Assembly: GCA_963972065.1 (NCBI GenBank)
Contig: CAXAVJ010000044.1
Location: forward strand, 1 to 26,978
From: UBA1479 sp963972065
GTDB taxonomy: Bacteria > Pseudomonadota > Alphaproteobacteria > Rhodospirillales > Casp-alpha2
Length of the DNA stretch: 26,978 nucleotides
Direction of reading: 5' to 3'
Both the position numbers and the translations under genes were made by a program. The notes under the pieces were generated by a model. That model saw only the letters and a list, made by a program, of their open reading frames with translations, had not been told where the DNA came from and did not search any database. The first letter of the stretch is position 1; each line of letters opens with the position of its first letter. This document shows positions 21,824 to 26,978 of the stretch, one piece after another.

Positions 21824-22924
21824 ATGTCGACCCTGTTCGATCCCTTTACCCTGAAAGACGTCACCCTGCGCAACCGCATCGCAGCGTCGCCCATGTGTCA
21901 GTATTCCGCCGTGGACGGCATGCCCAACGACTGGCACCGCGTCCATGTGCCCGCCCTGGCCCGGGGCGGCGCCGGATTGGTCATCGTCGAGGCCACCGCC
22001 GTCTCGCCCGAAGGCCGCATCACCCCCGGCTGCACGGGCCTTTGGAACGACGCCCAGGCTGAGGCCCTGGCCGCCGTCGCCCGCGAGATCGAGGCGGCGG
22101 GTTCCGTGCCCGGCATTCAGATCGGCCATGCCGGGCGCAAGGCCAGCGCCAACCGCCCGTGGGAAGGCGATGACCACATCGCCGCGGACGATCCGCGCGG
22201 CTGGGAAACCATCGCCCCCTCGGCCATCGCCTACGGCGGGGGCCTGCCCAAGGTGCCCCGCGCCATGACCAAGGCCGACATCGACCGCGTGCGGGGGGAT
22301 TTCGTCGCCGCCGCCAAACGCGCCCGCGACGCCGGGTTCAAGTGGCTGACCCTGCATTTCGCCCATGGCTATCTGGCGCAAAGCTTCTTTTCCGCTCATT
22401 CCAATCAGCGCGACGACGAATACGGCGGCAGCGCCGAAAACCGGGGCCGGTTCCTGGTCGAAACCCTGGCCGCCGTGCGCGAAGTCTGGCCGGAAAACCT
22501 GCCGCTCACGGCCCGGTTCGGGGTCATCGAATTCGATGGCCGGGACGAGGAAACCCTGACCGAATCCATCGCCCTGGTGAACCGGTTCAAGGAAGCGGGC
22601 CTGGATTTCATCGACGTCAGCATGGGCTTCTCGTCGCCAGAGGCGAGCATCCCCTGGGGCCCCGCCTTCCTGGCGCCGGTCGCCGAACGGGTGCGCCGGG
22701 AAACCGGCCTGCCCGCCGCGACCAGTTGGTACATCAGCCAGCCGGCCCAGGCGGACCAGATGATCCGCGACGGCCAGGTCGACCTTGTCATGCTGGGGCG
22801 GCCGCTGCTGGCCAACCCGCACTGGCCCTACATGGCGGCACAGGAATTGGGCGTGGACAATCCGGCCTGGGCGACCCTGCCGGCCCCCTACGCCCACTGG
22901 CTGGCCCGCTACCGGGCGGCCTGA
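21824..22924 (+). CDS. NADH:flavin oxidoreductase, OYE family (YqjM-like)
   Basis: The 366-residue FMN barrel enzyme belongs to the YqjM/xenobiotic reductase branch of old yellow enzymes, which reduce activated alkenes (enones, nitro-compounds). The branch-specific ASPMCQYSA gives Cys25 and Tyr27, equivalent to the redox-tuning Cys26 and Tyr28 of YqjM. HFAHGYL gives the substrate-binding pair His178 and His181 (family HAAHGY), and DEYGGSAENR follows. GGAG lies nine bases before this ATG; the longer open frame to 21746 was rejected. It is divergent from an ArsR regulator. The next plus-strand gene follows after 84 bases. Cytoplasmic; likely induced by electrophiles (inference). Confidence 0.94.
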   Translation: MSTLFDPFTLKDVTLRNRIAASPMCQYSAVDGMPNDWHRVHVPALARGGAGLVIVEATAVSPEGRITPGCTGLWNDAQAEALAAVAREIEAAGSVPGIQIGHAGRKASANRPWEGDDHIAADDPRGWETIAPSAIAYGGGLPKVPRAMTKADIDRVRGDFVAAAKRARDAGFKWLTLHFAHGYLAQSFFSAHSNQRDDEYGGSAENRGRFLVETLAAVREVWPENLPLTARFGVIEFDGRDEETLTESIALVNRFKEAGLDFIDVSMGFSSPEASIPWGPAFLAPVAERVRRETGLPAATSWYISQPAQADQMIRDGQVDLVMLGRPLLANPHWPYMAAQELGVDNPAWATLPAPYAHWLARYRAA

Positions 22925-23008
22925 CCGGCGGCGCGAGGGCTCGCGAAACGGCCCGGTCGGTGTATGGTGCGGGCAACAACTGCCCGCCCGCACCGCCCGA
23001 GGCCGACC

Positions 23009-24181
23009 ATGAAGATCACCGCCGTCCTGGAACGGACCCTGCCGATTTCCCGCTACGCCGATCCGGCGATCCCGCCGGGCGGCCTGGACACCAGCGCCGT
23101 CGCCGTGGTGACGGACTTGGTGCGGAACGGAGAGCCTGTCGTGGGATACGGCTTCGCCTCCATCGGGCGCTTCGCCCAGGGCGGGCTGATCCGCGACCGC
23201 TTCGCCCCGCGCCTGTTGGCGGCAACGGACCTGGGGGATGCGGCAACCGGCGGCCCCGACCCGGACCGCGCCTGGGCCGCTATGATGACAGGTGAAAAAC
23301 CCGGTGGTCATGGCGAGCGCAGCGTCGCCGTCGGCGCCCTGGACATGGCGATTTGGGACGCGACGGCCAAGGCGGCGAACCTGCCGCTTTGGCGTTATCT
23401 CGCCCGCCGCCTGGGCCGCGACGAGGCTCTGGCTGCGGCCCCCGTACCCGTTTACGCCGGGGGCGGCTATTACTACCCCACGGACGACCGGGAGCGGCTG
23501 AAAAACGAAATGGCCTCGTTCCGGGATGCCGGCTACACCCACGCCAAGATCAAGGTCGGCGCGGCAGGGCTGGCGGAAGATCTAGCCCGCGTTGAGGTCG
23601 CCGCCGACGTCCTGGACGGGGCCGGCAACTTGGCGGTGGATGCGGTCTACAGTTACGGGCCGGAACAGGCCATGGCGGCAGCAGAGGCGTTCCAATCATT
23701 GGGTCTTATGTGGTTCGAGGATATCTGCGATCCCTTGGACTTCACTCTACTGGCCCAGGTGGCGGCAGCTTACGCCCCTCCTATCGCGGCGGGCGAAGGG
23801 AATTTCGGAGCCGCGGATGCACGCAACCTGCTGCGTCACGGTGGTCTGCGGGCGGACCGGGATATCCTGTTGTTCGATATCGCCCATTGCTACGGCCTGC
23901 CGGAATATATCCGCATGATCGAACTGGCCGAGGGCATGGGCTGGAACCGGCGGTCGTTCTGGCCCCATGGCGGGCATCTGTTCACCCTGCATGCCGTGGC
24001 GGCCCTGGGCCTGGGCGGGGCCGAGGTCAACCCCCACAACTTCCAACCCTTCGGCGGGCTGACCGACGATGGAATTGTGACCGACGGTCACGTAACGCCG
24101 CCGGAACTGCCCGGGATCGGGTTCGAGGGCCGAGCAAATCTGGCTGACCTGTTCGCCGATCTAGTCAGGCGCGGCGCCTAG
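23009..24181 (+). CDS. Mandelate racemase/enolase superfamily, D-tartrate dehydratase-like
   Basis: The 390-residue protein resembles the D-tartrate dehydratase (TarD) of Bradyrhizobium along its whole length, with EKPGGHGERSVAVG (96-109), YAGGGYYYP and PHGGH. The active-site residues fall two positions before TarD numbering as I recall it: Lys182 in KIK, metal ligands Asp211, Glu237 and Glu263, and the Asp290/His320 dyad. All are present, so a 2-hydroxy acid dehydration is likely, possibly D-tartrate to oxaloacetate. The metal-strand motif is DAVY rather than TarD's DANG, so specificity may differ. Start 23009 follows GAGG by seven bases. The TAG stop overlaps the nitronate monooxygenase stop in the same CTAG. 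Confidence 0.88.
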   Translation: MKITAVLERTLPISRYADPAIPPGGLDTSAVAVVTDLVRNGEPVVGYGFASIGRFAQGGLIRDRFAPRLLAATDLGDAATGGPDPDRAWAAMMTGEKPGGHGERSVAVGALDMAIWDATAKAANLPLWRYLARRLGRDEALAAAPVPVYAGGGYYYPTDDRERLKNEMASFRDAGYTHAKIKVGAAGLAEDLARVEVAADVLDGAGNLAVDAVYSYGPEQAMAAAEAFQSLGLMWFEDICDPLDFTLLAQVAAAYAPPIAAGEGNFGAADARNLLRHGGLRADRDILLFDIAHCYGLPEYIRMIELAEGMGWNRRSFWPHGGHLFTLHAVAALGLGGAEVNPHNFQPFGGLTDDGIVTDGHVTPPELPGIGFEGRANLADLFADLVRRGA

Positions 24182-25254
24182 GCCAGCCTGGCAATCGCGG
24201 CCTCTGTTTCCGCCGCCAGCCGAGCCATCAGTTCCGCCGCCGTCTGGCGCCGGGACAACCCCACCCCTTGCCCCGCCCAAAGGGACAGCAGGCCCGCGTC
24301 GCCGGCCTTTGCCGCCGCCGTGCGCATGGGCCGGGTCAGGGCGTTCTGCCATGGAAAGGGCAGCGGTGCGGCTTCCGCCCCGTCGCCTTCCATCATCGCC
24401 ATGAAGCGATTCTCGATGCCGCGGGCGAAGCGGCCGGAAAAGGCCTGGGTAATGCGCGTCTGTTCGGGTTGGGCGGACAGCAACGCCATCTTGTAGCAGT
24501 CAGGCGTGCCGGCCTCGTCACAGGTCAGAAAGGCCGTGCCCATCTGCACCGCCTGGGCGCCGAGCGCCAGGGCCGCGGCGATGCCCCGCCCGTCCATGAT
24601 CCCGCCGGACGCGACCACGGGCACGGAGACGGCGTCGACGACCTGCGGCACCAGGGCCATGGTGCCGATCATCGCCGCCTCGAAGGATCCCGCGAAGGTG
24701 CCGCGATGGCCGCCGGCTTCGCCGCCCTGGGCAACCACCGCGTCGACCCCCAACCGTTCCAGGGCGACCGCCTCCGCCGGGGTCGTCGCCGTCCCCATGA
24801 CGAAGGTGCCCCGCGTCTTGAGCGCCGCGATCGCCTCGGACGGGATCGGGCCGAAGGTGAAGCTGAACACCTTGGCGCCGCTGTCGAGTGCCACGGGAAA
24901 GGTTTTTTCGAACGGATCCGTCATGGTTTCCGGCAGCACCGGTTCCGGCGCGTCCACATCCGCGCCCGCGCGCTGGACGGCGGCGACGGTGGTCTCCGCG
25001 TCGTCGGGAAGCGACGGCACCGGCTGCGGCGCGAACAGGTTGACCCCGAAGGACCGGTTGGTCTGGCCGCGGACCTTGTCGACAGCTGCTCGGAGGGCCT
25101 CCGGCGTTAGATAGGTCGCGCCCATGGATCCCAAGCCGCCCGCCTCGGACACGGCGACCACCAAGTCCGGCGTGTCGCTGCCGCCGGCCATGGGGGCCTG
25201 GATCACGGGCAGGGTCATGCCCAAACGGGTCATCAGGGGGGTCTGGGCGGGCAT
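24178..25254 (-). CDS. Nitronate monooxygenase (2-nitropropane dioxygenase family)
   Basis: The 358-residue FMN barrel protein matches the class I nitronate monooxygenase family, which oxidises alkyl nitronates such as propionate-3-nitronate. Visible are the N-terminal QAPMAGG, a phosphate-binding VASGGIMDGRG, and QGGEAGGHRG with the catalytic-base-like His183. Many family members have unknown substrates, and some are enoyl-ACP reductase (FabK)-like. I chose the ATG at 25254 because GGAGG lies seven bases before it; the upstream ATG at 25287 has no such site. It converges on the TarD-like gene, sharing the palindrome CTAG for both stops. A LysR gene lies 101 bases upstream on the same strand. 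Confidence 0.93.
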   Translation of the reverse strand: MPAQTPLMTRLGMTLPVIQAPMAGGSDTPDLVVAVSEAGGLGSMGATYLTPEALRAAVDKVRGQTNRSFGVNLFAPQPVPSLPDDAETTVAAVQRAGADVDAPEPVLPETMTDPFEKTFPVALDSGAKVFSFTFGPIPSEAIAALKTRGTFVMGTATTPAEAVALERLGVDAVVAQGGEAGGHRGTFAGSFEAAMIGTMALVPQVVDAVSVPVVASGGIMDGRGIAAALALGAQAVQMGTAFLTCDEAGTPDCYKMALLSAQPEQTRITQAFSGRFARGIENRFMAMMEGDGAEAAPLPFPWQNALTRPMRTAAAKAGDAGLLSLWAGQGVGLSRRQTAAELMARLAAETEAAIARLA

Positions 25255-25355
25255 GGTGGTCCTCCGGCGGTGGATAGGGGTGACCAAGATTACCCCCGCA
25301 TCCCGCGCGTCGGAAAACGGTTTCCCGCGATAGGCGTTATCTCGCCGGCAGATAC

Positions 25356-26234
25356 CTATTCGGCGGCGGCGCGGACCGGATACAAATGATTCATGAAGGC
25401 CGCCATGGCCGGCGCGCGATAGCCGTCCTTGCGGCGGATGAACAAAGTCGTCACCCGGCCCTCGCGGGCGGGCAGCGCGTGCAGGCGCACGCGGCCCCGC
25501 TCCGCCGCATCACGGGCGATGCCGCGCGGCAGCAAGGTCACGCCCAGGCCGGCGGCGGCGCAGCCCAGAATGGTTTCAATGGTGCCGAATTCCAGAATAC
25601 GCAGGCCGGTCACGCCGCGCGCGGCCAGGATTTCCTCCAGCTTGCGTCGGTATGAGCATCCGGCGCGCAGAACCACGATCTTGACCTCGCCCAGGGCGGT
25701 CAGGTCGCGCAGATCGGCGACCCCCGGGGCGGTAACCGCGACCAGGTCCTCGTGAAACGCGGTCTCCGCAACAAGATCCGGGTGATCGACCGGCCCGCAG
25801 ACGAAGGCCCCTTCGACCCGGCCTTCCAAGACGTCGTCGATCAGTTCCGCCGTGGTGCCCGTGCGGATCGCCAGATCGACCCCGGGATGGGCGGCCGCGA
25901 AGCCGGTCAGGACCGGCGACAGATGCAGAGCCGCCGTGGTTTCCAGGGACCCGATGACCAGATCGCCCTGCGGCACGCCGTCGTCGGCGACCGCGCGCCG
26001 GGCATCGGCCATCAGCCGCGCCGCCGCCTTGGCGAAGGGCAGCAGGCGTTCCCCCGCCGGCGTCAGACGCACGCCCCGGGAATGGCGTTCGAACAGGGCA
26101 GCACCCAGGCCGTCCTCCAACAGGCGCACGCGCGCGGTCACGTTGGACTGCACGGTGTGCAGTTCCGCCGCCGCGCGGTTCATGGCGCCGGTGCGGGCGA
26201 CCGCCTCGAAAATACGGAGATCGGAAAGCTCCAT
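25356..26234 (-). CDS. LysR-family transcriptional regulator
   Basis: The 292-residue protein begins with the LysR winged helix (DLRIFEAVARTGAMNRAAAE, then the recognition helix VQSNVTARVRLLE) and continues into a two-lobed type-II periplasmic-binding-like effector domain (about residues 90-290). A single Cys in GCSYRR (near residue 195) is a possible redox position. The domain is complete and the length is typical. It is codirectional with the nitronate monooxygenase (101-base gap), where LysR genes are more often divergent, so the target is uncertain: it may regulate itself, the monooxygenase, or the divergent gene starting at 26486. The upstream gap is notably AT-rich, with a Fur-like dyad at 26366-26386. 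Confidence 0.95.
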   Translation of the reverse strand: MELSDLRIFEAVARTGAMNRAAAELHTVQSNVTARVRLLEDGLGAALFERHSRGVRLTPAGERLLPFAKAAARLMADARRAVADDGVPQGDLVIGSLETTAALHLSPVLTGFAAAHPGVDLAIRTGTTAELIDDVLEGRVEGAFVCGPVDHPDLVAETAFHEDLVAVTAPGVADLRDLTALGEVKIVVLRAGCSYRRKLEEILAARGVTGLRILEFGTIETILGCAAAGLGVTLLPRGIARDAAERGRVRLHALPAREGRVTTLFIRRKDGYRAPAMAAFMNHLYPVRAAAE

Positions 26235-26365
26235 GGCAGATTACTCATAAATTGAGATAACTAATTTCTTTTAATATCACTTTTAAAGATATCAAGATAA
26301 TTCCGGCAGACAACCTTCCATAGACGGCAGATGCGCCAGGAAATTAGGACTGAAATTTTCACTTG

Positions 26366-26386
26366 TGCAATTGATAATCATTTGCA
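26366..26386. promoter_or_regulatory. Fur/Mur-like operator
   Basis: TGCAATTGAT-A-ATCATTTGCA is an inverted repeat with one mismatch in ten. Its TGATAATCATT core matches the classical Fur box (TGATAATNATTATCA) at 13 of 15 positions. The TGCAA arms resemble alphaproteobacterial Mur/Fur sites. A TATGTT (26387-26392) directly after it could be the -10 of the gene starting at 26486, which bound Fur would cover. It also lies about 140 bases before the divergent LysR start. Confidence 0.65.
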
Positions 26387-26485
26387 TATGTTGTCGACAA
26401 TCAACCCCTGCGGCAGGAAACGGCGCGCATCGGCAAGCCAGCCTTCATGCGCCCCCTGTCCGGCCTACCGGAGACACACGCACCG

Positions 26486-26978
26486 ATGTGCGACCTTTGC
26501 GGCGACGACGATCTCCACCTGCACGCCACGGCGCGGCGCAAGCGGCTGTGGGAAATGACCGCCGGATGGCACTGCTCAATCCTGGGCACCTGCCTGACCC
26601 TGGCCGATCTGCGCGCCCTGGCCCGCAAGCTGCCCCTGAAAATCCGCAAAGACTTCCCCATCGACTATCAGCTTCACGGTTTTTTCGTGAAGGAAGCCGA
26701 CCAGCCGGGCCGCGCGGCCAAGCTGCTGACCAAGCTGCTGGACCGCAAGCACGCGGCGGCGATCCGCCGCCTGCGCGGGATCAAGGACGCCAAGGGCCTG
26801 GAAGACGCCTGGGTCGAGGCCATGGCCGCCGGCGACATTCCCGGCCCCTACTGGGCGATTCTCAGCCACCCCGCCGCGACCACGGAATTGTCGGAACGCA
26901 TGTTCGCCGATGTCCACATGCTGTCGCATCTGGTCGGCGCCTCCAACCGGGGCGACATCCGCCGCCTGGCCGACCTGG
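26486..26978 (+). CDS. Hypothetical protein with Cys/His-rich N-terminus, cut by right edge
   Basis: The frame starts at ATG 26486 and stays open to the window end, giving 164 residues. It begins MCDLCGDDDLHLHA, a CxxC with nearby His that could bind metal, followed by WHCSILGTCLTLADLRAL. Then come Leu/Lys-rich helices and the motif HMLSHLVGASNRGDIRRL near the edge. The layout recalls the N-terminal part of proteins that end in a DUF2325 domain, but the diagnostic C-terminus lies outside the window, so this is a guess. An ATG at 26447 would add 13 residues; I prefer 26486, with GGAG 12 bases upstream. A Fur-like dyad lies about 100 bases upstream, suggesting iron control. Not a shadow: the two opposite-strand open frames beneath it have no family features. 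Confidence 0.62.
   Translation, partial: MCDLCGDDDLHLHATARRKRLWEMTAGWHCSILGTCLTLADLRALARKLPLKIRKDFPIDYQLHGFFVKEADQPGRAAKLLTKLLDRKHAAAIRRLRGIKDAKGLEDAWVEAMAAGDIPGPYWAILSHPAATTELSERMFADVHMLSHLVGASNRGDIRRLADL

Noticed and set aside
21809..23542. A 577-codon minus-strand frame beneath the OYE and TarD-like genes
   Set aside because: Antisense composition, no motifs, and both plus-strand genes have intact active sites.
1..26978. CRISPR array, insertion sequence, prophage, tRNA or rRNA
   Set aside because: No spaced direct repeats, transposase, integrase or RNA-gene motifs were seen in reading both strands.

Overview
The window is GC-rich, densely coded bacterial DNA with short intergenic gaps. 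It looks like an alphaproteobacterium, probably of a Rhodospirillales-type lineage. The main support is a C4-pathway 5-aminolevulinate synthase (HemA) whose PLP lysine falls at residue 248, together with many CaiB/OYE/NMO/SDR-type catabolic genes. The species cannot be named from the sequence alone. I see no rRNA, tRNA, CRISPR array, insertion sequence or phage gene.

Layout, left to right. (1) 1-2432, minus strand: hemA, a creatininase-family hydrolase and a metallophosphoesterase cut by the left edge, packed as an operon. An FNR-type dyad (TTGAC-N4-GTCAA) lies upstream of hemA. (2) 2747-8698: a sodium:solute symporter and rimO on plus; two tandem paralogous membrane-anchored coiled-coil proteins on minus; then an MBL-fold hydrolase, a formyltransferase-fold protein and an FKBP prolyl isomerase on plus. 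(3) 8730-13905, minus strand: an MFS transporter, a Na+/Pi-type cotransporter interrupted by an in-frame TAG, a Crp/Fnr regulator, a DUF2892 protein and a split YeeE/YedE sulfur transporter. A second TTGAC-N4-GTCAA dyad lies before the DUF2892 gene. (4) 14173-16797: an Lpp-like lipoprotein with a clear terminator, a histone-deacetylase-family amidohydrolase, an unrecognised secreted protein with two six-cysteine modules, and ubiX. (5) 16934-20624: a ThDP enzyme resembling benzoylformate decarboxylase, an SDR-like protein without the usual catalytic Tyr/Lys, and a CaiB-type CoA transferase. (6) 20738-26978: a FrnE/DsbA-type protein, a divergent ArsR regulator/OYE reductase pair with a candidate operator between them, a D-tartrate-dehydratase-like enolase-superfamily enzyme, a nitronate monooxygenase, a LysR regulator, and the start of a Cys/His-rich protein behind a Fur-like dyad.

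How the genes may work together. The Crp/Fnr protein carries an E-x-x-S-R recognition helix like that of FNR, and the window has two matching TTGA-type dyads: one before hemA and one before DUF2892-yedE-yeeE. Its own regulon may therefore include haem synthesis and sulfur transport, which is inference. The strongest oddities are: the amber codon exactly at the Gln of the second QSSS motif of the Na/Pi cotransporter; the duplicated six-cysteine module with nearly identical Cys spacing; and two catabolic-type proteins (SDR and ThDP) that keep the fold motifs but lack the family's catalytic residues. No multi-gene system of clearly unknown type was found.
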